From the NCBI RefSeq assembly GCF_029948125.1, contig NZ_JASAMB010000001.1, positions 744,001-808,000 of the forward strand: a stretch of 64,000 nt of DNA, read 5' to 3'. Source of the DNA: Catellatospora sp. KI3. Lineage in GTDB: Bacteria > Actinomycetota > Actinomycetes > Mycobacteriales > Micromonosporaceae. Shown here one piece after another: positions 27,660-37,289 of the stretch. Made by a program: the position numbers and the translations under genes. Each line of letters begins with the position of its first letter. The first letter of the stretch is position 1. The notes under the pieces were generated by a model. That model made no database searches, was not told the origin of the DNA, and was given only the letters and a program-made list of their open reading frames with translations.

Positions 27660-28532
27660 TCACCACGGGCCGAAGGCCCGCTCGCCGTTGGCGGAGATCG
27701 CCTCGCACATCTCGAGCAGCGGCACACCCCTGGCCTCGGCCAGCGCCCGCACGGTCAGCGGGATCAAATAGGACGCGTTGGGGCGGCCCCGGTGCGGCAT
27801 CGGCGTCAGGTAGGGCGCGTCGGTCTCGACCAGGATCTGCCCGATCGGCGCGAGCGCGGCCGCTTCGCGCAGGTGCGGCGCGTTCTTGAAGGTGACCGTA
27901 CCCGCGAAAGACAGCACATAGCCGCGGCGGCAGCACTCGGCGGCGAACGCGGCGTCGCCGGAGAAGCAGTGCAGCACCACGGTCTCGGGCGCCCCCTCGT
28001 CGTCGAGCACCCGCAGGATGTCGGCGTGGGCGTCGCGGTCGTGGATGACCAGCGCCTTGCCGACCCGCTTGGCCAGCGCGATGTGGGCGCGGAAGCTGCG
28101 CTCCTGCGCGGCCAGCCCGTTCTCGTCGGTACGGAAGAAGTCCAGCCCCGTCTCGCCGATGCCCCGCACCCGGGGATCCTCGGCCAGCTCCTCGATCGAC
28201 TTGAGCGCACCGTCCAGATCGGATAGTCTCGGCGCCTCGTTGGGGTGCAGGGCGACCGTGGCCACTACTGCGCGCTGCGTGTTGGCCAGCTCCACGCCCC
28301 ACCTCGACGAGGCCACATCCACGCCGACCTGCACCAGCCGGTCCACGCCCACGGCGTTGGCGGCGGCGATCTGCCCGACCGGGTCGTCCCCGTCGGCGGA
28401 GACGATGTCCAGGTGGGTGTGGCTGTCCAGCACCGGATACGGCAGCGGCTCCGGAGCGGGCGGGCGGGCCTCCTGAGGTGAGCCCTCCCTGGTCCGGGCT
28501 CTGGCTCGGGCGGTGCGGTCGGCGGTGGTCAT
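27660..28532 (-). CDS. tatD: TatD family metal-dependent deoxyribonuclease
   Basis: The amidohydrolase-fold metal ligands are all visible: DSHTHLD near residue 36, ALHPNEAP, GETGLDFFR, VIHDRDAHADIL, LHCFSGD and ETDAPYLTPMPHRGRPN. TatD enzymes act as 3'-5' exonucleases in DNA repair and quality control. It has 290 residues with a 30-residue basic lead. The metG-tatD-rsmA order matches mycobacteria, although here tatD and rsmA are separated by the P450 and DUF805 genes. Confidence 0.94.
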   Translation of the reverse strand: MTTADRTARARARTREGSPQEARPPAPEPLPYPVLDSHTHLDIVSADGDDPVGQIAAANAVGVDRLVQVGVDVASSRWGVELANTQRAVVATVALHPNEAPRLSDLDGALKSIEELAEDPRVRGIGETGLDFFRTDENGLAAQERSFRAHIALAKRVGKALVIHDRDAHADILRVLDDEGAPETVVLHCFSGDAAFAAECCRRGYVLSFAGTVTFKNAPHLREAAALAPIGQILVETDAPYLTPMPHRGRPNASYLIPLTVRALAEARGVPLLEMCEAISANGERAFGPW

Positions 28533-28639
28533 GTTTCCATGATCTCACCGGCTGCGGCGGCGTTCTCCCGACACCTCAACAGCCCGCGTTCAGACCGCGT
28601 TCACCTCCCCCTCACCGGTCCGCACTAGCGTCGGGCTTC

Positions 28640-29842
28640 GTGACGATCCTCAATGACATGGGCCAGCCTGCCGTCATGGTGGACGGACGCGCTTACTCGG
28701 CCGAACCGGTCGCCGGAGGCGCCGCCTACGAGCTGTTCAGCGAGCACCCCGAGCCCGGTTTCCTGCGGATCGAGGCACCGGCCAGGTGGCCGTTCCACCG
28801 GTTCGTGCCGACCGCGGAGGTCGCCGGCGCCGGTCCCGCGGCGATGCCGGAGAGCCAGCTCTGCGCGCCCCTGTCGCGCAGCCTCAGCTGGGAGCGGGTG
28901 CACTGGCTGAGCCAGCGGCCGCCGCGCGACCGGCACTCCGCCGACGTGGTCGCCTCGGTGCGCGCCACCGCGGTCATCCGGCAGGGCACCCGCATGGTCA
29001 TGCCGCTGACCGCGAGCAGTGTCACCGACCTGCTGCGGGGGCGGCTGCCGCACGGCTTCTGCTACCGCGAGTGGGACGTGGCGCACCTGCGTACGCCCGC
29101 CGAGCTGGCAGTGCTGGGCGGGGAGGCCTCCGAGGACGTCACCTACCTGCTGCGCTGGCGGGCGATCGACGCCGCCGACTTCCGGCCCGCCACCGGCGAC
29201 GCCGTGTCGGGGCTGGTCGCGATGCCGCCGCACGACCGGGTCGGCGCGGCGGTGCTGGGCACCGGCTTCGCCCCGAGCAGCACCGAGCTGATCCCCGAGT
29301 GGGTCACCGCCGACTTCGCCGACCTGCCGCTGCCCGCGCACGCGGCGCTGGTCGCGTACGCGCCCGACGGCACCGAGGTGGTGCTCTACACGTTCCAGCC
29401 CGAGCAGCGGGGCTGGCTGCGCCTGGTCGGTCCGCAGTGGCGGCGGCTGCTCCAACCGCTGCGCGAGATCAGCGCCGATCAGGAGTACCTGCCGATCCCG
29501 CGCGACCAGGCCGTGTTCAGCCGCCTGGTGGGCACGTTCCGGGGGGACGAGTACGAGGCCGTCGCCGACCCGCCGGAGGAGTTCCGGGTGCTGGCGATGA
29601 GCCGGGCGGCCCGCTACCCGGTGGAGACGCTGCGCCGCCGTACCCGCTATGCCCGCTGGCGCGGCGCGGCCGTGACCGTGCTGTCGGCCGACGCCAACTG
29701 GGTGCGGGTGCGCCTGTGCCAGCCGGACCCGGCGAACGTGACCGTGCTCGGCGCCCAGTGCAACCGCCGGGGGATATACGAGGCGTGGGCGCCGGCGACC
29801 GAGGTCACCGACGCCCACGACGCGGAAGTGCGCTACTTCTAG
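28640..29842 (+). CDS. Uncharacterised protein of about 400 residues
   Basis: I do not recognise the family. The protein has no signal peptide or membrane segment and looks soluble, with a mixed alpha/beta composition and many Trp and Arg. It may contain repeated modules, since YRLVGP-like and [20 protein letters not shown] segments look like small beta domains. I chose the GTG at 28640; an ATG at 28658 is possible. Its promoter lies in the gap after the divergent tatD gene. The TAG stop shares the palindrome CTAG with the stop of convergent metG. Confidence 0.75.
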   Translation: MTILNDMGQPAVMVDGRAYSAEPVAGGAAYELFSEHPEPGFLRIEAPARWPFHRFVPTAEVAGAGPAAMPESQLCAPLSRSLSWERVHWLSQRPPRDRHSADVVASVRATAVIRQGTRMVMPLTASSVTDLLRGRLPHGFCYREWDVAHLRTPAELAVLGGEASEDVTYLLRWRAIDAADFRPATGDAVSGLVAMPPHDRVGAAVLGTGFAPSSTELIPEWVTADFADLPLPAHAALVAYAPDGTEVVLYTFQPEQRGWLRLVGPQWRRLLQPLREISADQEYLPIPRDQAVFSRLVGTFRGDEYEAVADPPEEFRVLAMSRAARYPVETLRRRTRYARWRGAAVTVLSADANWVRVRLCQPDPANVTVLGAQCNRRGIYEAWAPATEVTDAHDAEVRYF

Positions 29843-31614
29843 CTCTCCAGCCGGGCCAGCTCCTCGTCCACGATGGACGGGTCCAGCTTGCGGAAGACCG
29901 GCGTCGGCGCGCTCAGCGGCGTGCCCGGCGTCAGCGTCCGCGGCTCCCATTTCGTGCCGACGGTGTAGTCGCCGGTCAGGATCGGGTAGTCCGGACCGCC
30001 GTCGAGATCGGACACCTCCTCGATGCGCGGCATGGGCGCGTGCACGCCCTCGCCGCCGAGCAGCTCGTGGATCTTCTGCGCCGAGTGCGGCAGGTACGGC
30101 GTGAGCAGCGTGTTGCAGTCGACCACGGCCTGCAGCGCGGTGTGCAGGATGGTGGCCAGGCGCGGCCGCTCGTCCTCGCCCTTGAGCTTCCACGGCGACT
30201 GGTCGGACAGGTACTTGTTGACCTCGCCGACGATCCGCATCGCCTCGTTGATGGCGGCCTTCTGCTTGTGCTGCTCGATCAGCCCGCCGACGGAGTCGAA
30301 CCCGGCCCGCACGGCCGCTAGCAGCTCCCGGTCGGCGTCGGTCAGCTCGCCCGGGGTCGGCACGCCGCCGAAGTTCTTGGCCGCCATCGACACGGTGCGG
30401 TTGACCAGGTTGCCCCAGCCCGCGACCAGCTCGTCGTTGTTTCGGCGCAGGAACTCCGACCAGGTGAAGTCGGTGTCGGTGGTCTCCGGCCCGGCCACCG
30501 CGATGAAGTACCGCAGCGCGTCGGCGTCGTAGCGCGCCAGGAAGTCGCGCACGTAGATGACGATGCGGCGCGAGGAGGAGAACTTCCTGCCCTCCATGGT
30601 CAGGTACTCGCTGGAGACGACCTCGGTGGGCAGGTTCAGCTCGCCCAGCTCGCCGGGCTTGCCGCCCTTGTCGCCCCGGCCGCTGTAGCCCAGCAGCATC
30701 GACGGCCAGATCAGCGAGTGGAAGACGATGTTGTCCTTGCCCATGAAGTAGTACGCCCGGGACTCCGGCGTCTGCCACCACTGCCGCCACGCCTGCGGGT
30801 CGCCGGTCCGGCGGGCCCACTCGATCGAGGCGGACAGGTAGCCGATGACCGCGTCGAACCAGACGTAGAAGCGCTTGGTGTCCCAGCCCTCCTGCGGGAT
30901 CGGCACACCCCACTCGAGGTCGCGGGTGATCGGCCGGGGCCGCAGGTCGTCGACCAGGTTGCGGGAGAACTTGAGCACGTTCGGCCGCCAGCCCTCGCGG
31001 CTGTCGAGCCAGGTGCCCAGCGCCTCGGCGAACGCCGACAGGTCCAGGAAGTAGTGCTCGGTGTCGATGAACTGCGGCGTCTCGCCGTTGATCTTCGACT
31101 TGGGGTTGATCAGGTCGATCGGGTCCAGCTGGTGGCCGCAGTTGTCGCACTGGTCGCCGCGGGCGCTGGTGTAGCCGCAGTGCGGGCAGGTGCCCTCGAT
31201 GTACCGGTCGGGCAGGCCCCGGCCGGTCGACGGCGACACGGCCGCCTGGGTGGTCTTGGCGATGACGTAGCCGTTGGCGTGGAGCGCGGTGAACAGCTCC
31301 TGCACCACCGCGTAGTGGTTGCCGGTGGTGGTACGCGTGAACAGGTCGTAGGCCAGGCCCAGCCCGTGCAGATCCTCGACGATCATGCGGTTGTACTTGT
31401 CCACCGCCTCGCGCGGCGTGATGCCCTCGGCGTCGGCCTGCACCTGGATCGGCGTGCCGTGCTCGTCGGTGCCGGACACCATGAGCACGTCGTGGCCGGC
31501 CATCCGCATGTACCGACTGAAGACGTCGGAGGGCACCCCGAATCCGGAGACATGACCGATGTGGCGCGGGCCGTTGGCATAGGGCCAGGCGACCGCGGCG
31601 AGAACGTGACTCAT
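29839..31614 (-). CDS. metG: Methionyl-tRNA synthetase
   Basis: Class I synthetase charging tRNA-Met. HIGH-type motif [16 protein letters not shown] is near residue 10. A zinc-ribbon insert follows ([18 protein letters not shown]). The KMSKS loop is the variant GRKFSSSRR, normal for actinobacterial MetG. The anticodon-binding helices follow, and there is no C-terminal tRNA-binding (EMAP) domain. It has 591 residues; the start ATG at 31614 fits homologues. Confidence 0.97.
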   Translation of the reverse strand: MSHVLAAVAWPYANGPRHIGHVSGFGVPSDVFSRYMRMAGHDVLMVSGTDEHGTPIQVQADAEGITPREAVDKYNRMIVEDLHGLGLAYDLFTRTTTGNHYAVVQELFTALHANGYVIAKTTQAAVSPSTGRGLPDRYIEGTCPHCGYTSARGDQCDNCGHQLDPIDLINPKSKINGETPQFIDTEHYFLDLSAFAEALGTWLDSREGWRPNVLKFSRNLVDDLRPRPITRDLEWGVPIPQEGWDTKRFYVWFDAVIGYLSASIEWARRTGDPQAWRQWWQTPESRAYYFMGKDNIVFHSLIWPSMLLGYSGRGDKGGKPGELGELNLPTEVVSSEYLTMEGRKFSSSRRIVIYVRDFLARYDADALRYFIAVAGPETTDTDFTWSEFLRRNNDELVAGWGNLVNRTVSMAAKNFGGVPTPGELTDADRELLAAVRAGFDSVGGLIEQHKQKAAINEAMRIVGEVNKYLSDQSPWKLKGEDERPRLATILHTALQAVVDCNTLLTPYLPHSAQKIHELLGGEGVHAPMPRIEEVSDLDGGPDYPILTGDYTVGTKWEPRTLTPGTPLSAPTPVFRKLDPSIVDEELARLES

Positions 31615-31726
31615 GGGAAAACAGCGTAGTGAAGCCCGTGCCCGGTCTGCGAACCGGTTACGACCTCCGGCGACACGCGCCGCAAATCCCCTCGTCAGCG
31701 GGCCGATTAGGGTGAAATCACCATCT

Positions 31727-32746
31727 ATGAGGGATAACGTCGAGAAAGTCGACATCGGCCTTGCCGAACCGGTCCCGTGGGTCGCGCCCGACCCCGACCC
31801 GTCCCCGTTCGAGCTGACCCCCTCGTGGCTGGGCGAGCCGTCCCAGCCGCTGCGCCTGACCCCGCAGCCGGCCACCCCGGTCCCGGACCCCGAGCAGGCG
31901 TACTGGCAGCGCCCGACCCGGGCCGTCCCGCCCGCCCACGGCGCGCCTGACACCGAACCGCTCCAGGGCCCGGTCGAGCTCGACGGCACCGGCCCGCGGA
32001 CCCCGGCCGGTCCGCCCATCGGGCCCATCAGGCCCGTCGGGCCGAGCATCGCCGTCGAGCACGTCGGACGCCGCCGCGCGCCCGAAGCAGTCGCCGCGCC
32101 GGAGCCGCCGCCACCGCCGCCGGAGGCGCTCGCGCCGACCGAGGCGTTCACCATGCCGATGCAGGAGGTGCCGCGCGACGGGTGGCTCGACCCGCGGCTG
32201 CACGGTGCCCGCCCGGGCTGGACCGAGCCGCCGCCCCGGCGCGAGGTGCGGGCGCCGAAGCCGCCGCGCCGGCTGGGGGTGGCCCTGCCGCTGCTGATCC
32301 TGCTCGCGCTGCTCGGCGGCTTCTTCAGCTGGGTCAGCGCCGAGCCGATGTGGCTGTCGCTGGGCCACGGCCGGACCGGCACGCTGACCATCACCGCCTG
32401 CTCCGGCCAGGGGATGCGGGAGAGCTGCGTGGGCGAGTTCAGCTCGGCCGCCTTCACCGCCGCCGACGTCGACGTGTACGGCCCGCCCGGTCAGGCCGAG
32501 GGCCTGAGCGCACCGGCGCGCATGGTCGGACCGCACAGCACCCGCGCGTACGTCGCCAACGGCACCGGCGGCCTGTACCTGCGCTGGGTGGTCGGGCTGG
32601 TGGCGGTGCTGCTCTGCTCGGTGGGGATCGTGTTCGCGACCGGGGCGCTGCGCCTGCCCGAGCGCCGGGAGCGACTGGCCGCCGTCGGGCTCAGCTTCGC
32701 CGGCCCGCTCCTGGTGACCATCGGCTTCCTCGCCGCCGCCTTCTGA
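31727..32746 (+). CDS. Proline-rich protein with C-terminal membrane segments
   Basis: The 339-residue protein has a disordered N-terminal half rich in Pro and Ala (about 1-175). Three hydrophobic segments follow: [20 protein letters not shown] (near 190), [20 protein letters not shown] (near 290) and [19 protein letters not shown] at the end. Between the first two is an outer loop with two Cys ([14 protein letters not shown]) that could form a disulfide. I do not recognise the family. It is divergent from metG across 112 bp and ends just before family A copy 5. Confidence 0.78.
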   Translation: MRDNVEKVDIGLAEPVPWVAPDPDPSPFELTPSWLGEPSQPLRLTPQPATPVPDPEQAYWQRPTRAVPPAHGAPDTEPLQGPVELDGTGPRTPAGPPIGPIRPVGPSIAVEHVGRRRAPEAVAAPEPPPPPPEALAPTEAFTMPMQEVPRDGWLDPRLHGARPGWTEPPPRREVRAPKPPRRLGVALPLLILLALLGGFFSWVSAEPMWLSLGHGRTGTLTITACSGQGMRESCVGEFSSAAFTAADVDVYGPPGQAEGLSAPARMVGPHSTRAYVANGTGGLYLRWVVGLVAVLLCSVGIVFATGALRLPERRERLAAVGLSFAGPLLVTIGFLAAAF

Positions 32747-32789
32747 CCAACCCCACCCGGCCCCGGCGGCACCACCCGCCGCGCTTGGC

Positions 32790-32855
32790 ATCGACGCTGG
32801 CCTATCCAGTGGACACGGATCGGAAATCCGTGCTCTGGATAGGCCAGCGTCAATG
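32790..32855. repeat. Family A palindromic repeat, copy 5
   Basis: Arms ATCGACGCTGGCCTATCCAG and CTGGATAGGCCAGCGTCAAT enclose a second stem CACGGAT/ATCCGTG. Flanking GGCAT/ATGCC extends pairing. It lies between two convergent genes (the Pro-rich membrane protein and rsmI). Confidence 0.92.
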
Positions 32856-32877
32856 CCAGGTGGAGTCGCCCGCCGGT

Positions 32878-33702
32878 TCAGCGCAGGTTGTAGACCTCGC
32901 GCTTGGGCAGGCCGTGGGCGGCGGCCACGGCCGCGGCGGCGTCGCGCCGGGACAGGCCCTCGCCGACCCTGATCGCCACCTCGGCGAGCAGCTCCTCGTC
33001 GCTGGGCCGCCGCGCCGGGGCCGGATCCGCCCCGGCCACCACCAGCGTGATCTCGCCGCGCAGCTCGTCGACCTCGGCCAGCTCGGCCAGGGTGGCCCGG
33101 CGGACCTCCTCGTACGTCTTGGTCAGCTCCCGGCACAGCGCCGCCCGCCGCCCGCCGCCGAACGCGGCCACCAGATCGGCCAGCGTCTCCGCGATCCGGT
33201 GCGTGGACTCGAAGAAGACGAGCGTGCGCGGCTCGGTGGCCAGCTCGGCCAGCCGGGCGCGGCGGTCGCCGCCCTTGCGCGGCAGGAACCCCTCGAAGCA
33301 GAACCGGTCGCACGGCAGCCCCGACAGCGCCAGCGCGGTGGTGACCGCGCTCGGCCCCGGCGCGCACGTCACCGGCAGCCCGGCCGCCAGCGCCGCGGCG
33401 ACCAGGCGGTAGCCCGGGTCGCTGACGCTGGGCATGCCGCCGTCGGTCACCAGCGCCACCCGCTGCCCGTCGACCATCGCCGCGACCAGGTCGGGCGTGC
33501 GCCGCTCCTCGTTGCCCTCGAAATACGAGACGATCTTCCCGGGTACGGTCACCTCCAGGTCCCGGGCCAGTCGCAGCAGCCGCCGGGTGTCCTCGGCGGC
33601 GACGATGTCGGCCTCAGCCAGCGCCTGGCGCAGCCGCTGCGAGGCGTCGCCCGGGTTGCCCAACGGGGCGCCGCACAGCACCAGACCCGTGACCTGCGTC
33701 AT
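32878..33702 (-). CDS. rsmI: 16S rRNA (cytidine1402-2'-O)-methyltransferase
   Basis: The SAM-dependent tetrapyrrole-methylase fold carries the RsmI blocks LVLCGAPLGNPGDASQRLRQ, AEDTRRLLR, VALVTDGGMPSVSDPG, CAPGPSAVTTALALSGLPCD and FEGFLPRKGGDRR. A C-terminal HTH-like tail ends LSRRDAAAAVAAAHGLPKRE. It has 274 residues. It is divergent from the mannosyltransferase gene, the same pairing as Rv1002c/Rv1003 in M. tuberculosis. Confidence 0.96.
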   Translation of the reverse strand: MTQVTGLVLCGAPLGNPGDASQRLRQALAEADIVAAEDTRRLLRLARDLEVTVPGKIVSYFEGNEERRTPDLVAAMVDGQRVALVTDGGMPSVSDPGYRLVAAALAAGLPVTCAPGPSAVTTALALSGLPCDRFCFEGFLPRKGGDRRARLAELATEPRTLVFFESTHRIAETLADLVAAFGGGRRAALCRELTKTYEEVRRATLAELAEVDELRGEITLVVAGADPAPARRPSDEELLAEVAIRVGEGLSRRDAAAAVAAAHGLPKREVYNLR

Positions 33703-33786
33703 CTGTCCCACCTTCGCGAATTCCGCCGATATCAACCCGTGAACGGGGTGAGCCGTTTCCGAGCTTTTCAGCCTACGATCCATGGC

Positions 33787-35355
33787 GTGACCCAGACGGC
33801 GACGGCGCCCCAGCAGGCGTCCACACCATCGGCGCAGCCCCAGCACGTGGTGGCGGCGATCCGGCGTCGGCTCGTGCCCATCGACCAGCGCCTGGATCCA
33901 TACGCGTGGCTCGCCGCGATCGCGATCACCGTCATCGCGTTCGCCTTGCGGCTGTACCACCTGGCCTCTCCGCCGGGGAAGATCTTCGACGAGACCTACT
34001 ACGCCACCGACGGCCACTGGCTGTGGGAGAAGGGCTTCGAGTGGGACGCGAACAACAACTCCGCCGGTTACGTGGTGCACCCCCCGCTGGGCAAGTGGAT
34101 CATCGGGCTGGGTGAGCACCTGCCCGGCTTCGGCTACGACGAGGCGGGCTGGCGCATCAGCGCGGCGATCTTCGGCACCGTCTCGGTGCTCATGGTCATC
34201 CGGATCGCGCAGCGGCTGTTCGCCTCGACGGTGCTCGCCTGCGCCGCCGGCATCCTGATGACCTTCGACGGCATGCACTTCGTGCTCTCGCGCACCGCCC
34301 TGCTGGACATCTTCCTGATGTTCTTCATCCTGGCCGCGTTCGGCGCGATCGTGCTCGACCGCGACGCCCGGCGCAGGCGCTGGCTGCGGTTCATCGAGGA
34401 CGGCGGCGACCCGGCCGGGCGCGGCCGCGACAGCCGCCCCGCGTTCACCGTGCCGTGGTGGCGCCTGATCGCCGCGGTGCTGCTGGGCTGCGCGCTGGCG
34501 GTCAAGTGGAGCGCGCTCGCGTTCATCCCGGTGTTCGTGCTGCTCATCATGTGGTGGGAGGTCGGCGTACGCCGCACCGCCGGCGTGCGGCACCCGATCC
34601 GCGACGCCTTCCTCGACGAGATCCTGTGGATCCCCGCGTGCGCGGCGATCGCGTTCGCCGTATACCTGTCGACGTGGAGCGGCTGGCTGCTCACCGACGG
34701 CGGCTACTACCGCCACTGGCTGCGCGACACGGGCCAGAGCGAGCCGGCGTTCATCGGGGCGCTGCAGAACCTGTGGCACTACCACCAGGAGGCGTACGGC
34801 TTCCACAAGACCCTCACCGCCGAGCACACGTACCAGTCGGCCAGCCACTGGGCGCCGATCCAGTGGCTGCTGCTGGGCCGCCCGGTCGCGTTCTACTGGT
34901 CCGGCGACCCGCTCTGCGGCGCCAGCCAGTGCGCCCGCGAGGTCCTGCTGCTCGGTACGCCGCTGCTGTGGTGGGCGTTCCTGCCCGCCCTGATCGCCGC
35001 GGTCTGGTTCGGCTTCGCCCGCCGCGACTGGCGGGCCGGGGCGATCCTGGCCATGTGCGCGGCCGCCCTGGTGCCGTGGTTCTTCTTCCCCGGCCGGACG
35101 ATGTTCTTCTTCTACGCCGCCCCGGCCGAGCCGTTCCTCATCCTCGCGCTGGTGTTCGTGCTCGGGTGCGCGATCAACTCGCCGCCGGGCGTGCCGCAGA
35201 ACGAGAACCGGCAGCTGGTCGGGTCGATCTTCGCGGGCATGTTCGTGCTGCTGGTGGTGCTGAACTTCGCGTACTTCTACCCGATCTTCGCGGGCGACTC
35301 GATCCCGTACGCCGACTGGAGCAGGCGCATGTTCCTCGGCAACCTCTGGATCTGA
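33787..35355 (+). CDS. pmt: Dolichyl-phosphate-mannose--protein mannosyltransferase
   Basis: This polytopic GT39/GT-C enzyme transfers mannose from polyprenyl-phosphate-mannose to Ser/Thr of secreted proteins. The N-terminal catalytic region has IFDETYYATDGHWLWEKG (Asp-Glu pair of the first outer loop) and VVHPPLGKWIIGLGE. About ten hydrophobic helices follow, including LFASTVLACAAGILMTFDGM, and the C-terminal part has PWFFFPGRTMFFFYAAPAEP. It has 522 residues from the GTG at 33787. Actinobacterial PMT acts with the Sec pathway at the membrane. Confidence 0.95.
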   Translation: MTQTATAPQQASTPSAQPQHVVAAIRRRLVPIDQRLDPYAWLAAIAITVIAFALRLYHLASPPGKIFDETYYATDGHWLWEKGFEWDANNNSAGYVVHPPLGKWIIGLGEHLPGFGYDEAGWRISAAIFGTVSVLMVIRIAQRLFASTVLACAAGILMTFDGMHFVLSRTALLDIFLMFFILAAFGAIVLDRDARRRRWLRFIEDGGDPAGRGRDSRPAFTVPWWRLIAAVLLGCALAVKWSALAFIPVFVLLIMWWEVGVRRTAGVRHPIRDAFLDEILWIPACAAIAFAVYLSTWSGWLLTDGGYYRHWLRDTGQSEPAFIGALQNLWHYHQEAYGFHKTLTAEHTYQSASHWAPIQWLLLGRPVAFYWSGDPLCGASQCAREVLLLGTPLLWWAFLPALIAAVWFGFARRDWRAGAILAMCAAALVPWFFFPGRTMFFFYAAPAEPFLILALVFVLGCAINSPPGVPQNENRQLVGSIFAGMFVLLVVLNFAYFYPIFAGDSIPYADWSRRMFLGNLWI

Positions 35356-35521
35356 CCGCAACGGTCGACGGGGCCGGGCGAGCAGGGGCGACCCGCTCGC
35401 CCGGCCCCGTCCGCATCCCGGTCCGCCGACGAGTCAGGGTTCGCACCTGGGCAGACGCTCGCGAGGAGGCATCTTCTCGTGCGATCCTGCCGACGTGCAC
35501 GAACCTGCCACACTCTCCGCC

Positions 35522-35983
35522 ATGACCGAGGAACGACGCCGACCCCCGGCCCTTCGCAGACTCGCCCAGCAGGTGGGGTCGGTCGCGGCCGACCAGCCGG
35601 TCGCCTGGCTCCGGGCCTGGCAGGCCGTCGTCTTCGTCACCGCCCTCATGCTGCTGTGGTGGCTGCTGCTGCGCCTGATCGGACTGGGTTCGACCGGCTC
35701 CGACTTCTGGCGCGACCTCGGCACCGCCCCGCTGGTCTCCGGCACGATAGTGATGATCATGTGGGCCCGGGGACGGGCCCGCCACCGCGTTCCCGCCGCG
35801 ATAGCCGGCCTGGGCACCCTGTTCAGTGCGGATATCGTCGCCCATGCGATCGTCGGTCGGGATCACTTCGGCCCCGAATGGCTGGCCATCACCCTCGGCA
35901 TCGCCCTGGCCGGCTGCTACCTGTTCGCCGCGATCACCCACCTGCCCCCGCGCTCGACACCGGGTGCTCCCGTCACGGACTGA
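35522..35983 (+). CDS. Small membrane protein, unknown function
   Basis: The 153-residue protein has a basic N-terminus and four hydrophobic segments: AVVFVTALMLLWWLLLRLIG, APLVSGTIVMIMWA, VPAAIAGLGTLFSADIVAHA and WLAITLGIALAGCYLFAAIT. I do not recognise it. No clear ribosome site precedes the ATG; a GTG at 35495 is an alternative. It follows pmt by 166 bp and overlaps the end of the convergent Imm26-like gene by 11 bases. Confidence 0.65.
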   Translation: MTEERRRPPALRRLAQQVGSVAADQPVAWLRAWQAVVFVTALMLLWWLLLRLIGLGSTGSDFWRDLGTAPLVSGTIVMIMWARGRARHRVPAAIAGLGTLFSADIVAHAIVGRDHFGPEWLAITLGIALAGCYLFAAITHLPPRSTPGAPVTD

Positions 35984-36509
35984 CGCCGGACCGCAGCCTC
36001 GGACGCAGCGACTCCACCCACCTGCTCGGTCGGCCGTCGAAGTGGTCGCGCAGGCGGTCCTCCACGTGTTCCGGACTCCAGACGGCTGCCCGCTCGAGGT
36101 CCCAGCATTCCTCGGCTGTGGCCGACCGCTTGCTGAAGACCGACGGCGCGCAGGACCTGGCGACCACGGTCAGGGGGCCGCCGGTGACGTCCTGCTGAAA
36201 CTTCACGTCGAACCGCAGCTGCTCGCGCTCCAGCAAGGGCACCGTGTCGAGCAGCGTCCAGCGGCCGTTGCGCTGGAAGCAGCGGTTCGAGACCCACACG
36301 GTGAAGGCGACCGGCTTGTCCACCAGCTCCAGGAGGCCGATGGGCTGCTGCGTGGTCTCGACGTGGTCATAGAACTCGGCGTCCACTGACCAGAGCTGCC
36401 GACCGTACGCGAAGCGGCCATCGCCCAGCGGAACGCGCACCACCCGTCCAGGCGCCCGATTCGGTCGAGCCTTGCGGATCACTCGCTGATCAGGCGGCGG
36501 CTGCTGCAC
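35973..36509 (-). CDS. Imm26-like immunity domain protein, orphan
   Basis: The N-terminal part VVRVPLGDGRFAYGRQLWS followed by AEFYD resembles Imm26, a small beta-rich domain found as immunity partner of polymorphic toxins. The rest (LVDKPVAFTVWVSNRCFQRN, GRWTLLDTVPLLE) fits a single soluble domain. No toxin gene is adjacent, so it may be an orphan immunity gene, or the domain may have another use. The start is uncertain. I give the GTG at 36509 (178 residues); the frame stays open to an ATG at 36629, but those extra residues look non-coding. Its base composition is lower in GC than its neighbours. Confidence 0.65.
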   Translation of the reverse strand: MQQPPPDQRVIRKARPNRAPGRVVRVPLGDGRFAYGRQLWSVDAEFYDHVETTQQPIGLLELVDKPVAFTVWVSNRCFQRNGRWTLLDTVPLLEREQLRFDVKFQQDVTGGPLTVVARSCAPSVFSKRSATAEECWDLERAAVWSPEHVEDRLRDHFDGRPSRWVESLRPRLRSGVSP

Positions 36510-36780
36510 GGCATCGATCGTCCCAGACCTGCTGCCGCGACGGAACCGCGGCCGAGCCCGGACGTGCGCATCCGCCCCGACGAACCGATCAAGCAGGTGC
36601 CAGGACTGATGATCGCTGGCTGCTGTCATCACGTCGGCTTGTGTCCAGCCTTCCGACCGGACACCGCGATCTTCGCGGATACGCCAGCCAAGGTCGCTAC
36701 TTGTGGTCGAAGCGGCGTGTACAGCGTGGAACTCTCGGAGGCACACGTCCAGCGGCGGGCGGAAGGCGGCGAAACGACAA

Positions 36781-36808
36781 CGGCCGCCTTCCGGTGGGAA
36801 GGCGGCCG
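36781..36808 (-). terminator. Terminator of the tRNA-Ala gene
   Basis: CGGCCGCCTTCC and GGAAGGCGGCCG form a perfect 12-bp stem with loop GGTG, 10 bases past the tRNA 3' end. On the minus strand TTGTCGTTT follows, a weak T-tract. This fits an intrinsic terminator. Confidence 0.85.
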
Positions 36809-36818
36809 TGCTTTCGGG

Positions 36819-36892
36819 TGGAGACGAGGGGATTCGAACCCCTGACCCCCTCGATGCGAACGAGGTGCGCTACCGGGCTGCGCCACGTCCCC
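36819..36892 (-). tRNA. tRNA-Ala (anticodon CGC)
   Basis: Read on the minus strand, the 74-nt molecule has acceptor stem GGGGACG/CGTCTCC with one G-U pair, discriminator A, anticodon arm CCTCG-TTCGCAT-CGAGG giving CGC (reads GCG), and T arm GGGGTTCGAATCCCC. CCA is not encoded. Confidence 0.95.
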
Positions 36893-37289
36893 GAAGGTCG
36901 TCCGGTTGAACGGACCGGCCAAGGTTAGCAGGTCTGACGGACGCGCGCTAATCGCACCCCGCCGTGTCGGGCGTCACGCACCGACCCTTCAGCCACCCGA
37001 GTGATCACCACCTGCGGTCACAACCCGGTTCGCACCCGGCACCTTCGGACCGAAGACGACGATCTCCCTCGCAGAGATCGCCGTCTTCGGTCGAATACTG
37101 CCCCGCGAGGCCACACTTCGACCTCAAGTAGCGATCATGACCGCGCGAGCGCCGCGAGCGCCCCGCAGCGGACGCGGCGCCGCAGAGCGCGTCCGGGCAC
37201 GAGCGGGTCGGACACAGAGCCGCCCGGGAACGCGGCAGGGCCGAGACGCCGGAGGGTCGAGGCGCGGGAGGGTCGAGGGCGCGGGAGGG
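36893..37289. other. Non-coding region between tRNA-Ala and sepX (397 bp)
   Basis: I see no credible gene. It contains a 16-bp imperfect hairpin at 37050-37090 (CCGAAGACGACGATCT against AGATCGCCGTCTTCGG, one mismatch), likely a terminator or processed structure. Three copies of a 15-17 bp unit with core GGGAGGGTC lie at about 37250-37292 against the sepX stop. The tRNA-Ala promoter must lie near 36900-36950. Confidence 0.7.

Noticed and set aside
28625-31150. 841-codon open frame on the minus strand, and other very long frames such as 32182-35355 and 41040-44339 on the plus strand
   Set aside because: They overlap well-supported genes (metG, rsmI/pmt, the cyclase) in other frames. Very high GC makes long chance frames common. 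Only the parts that match real genes were kept.
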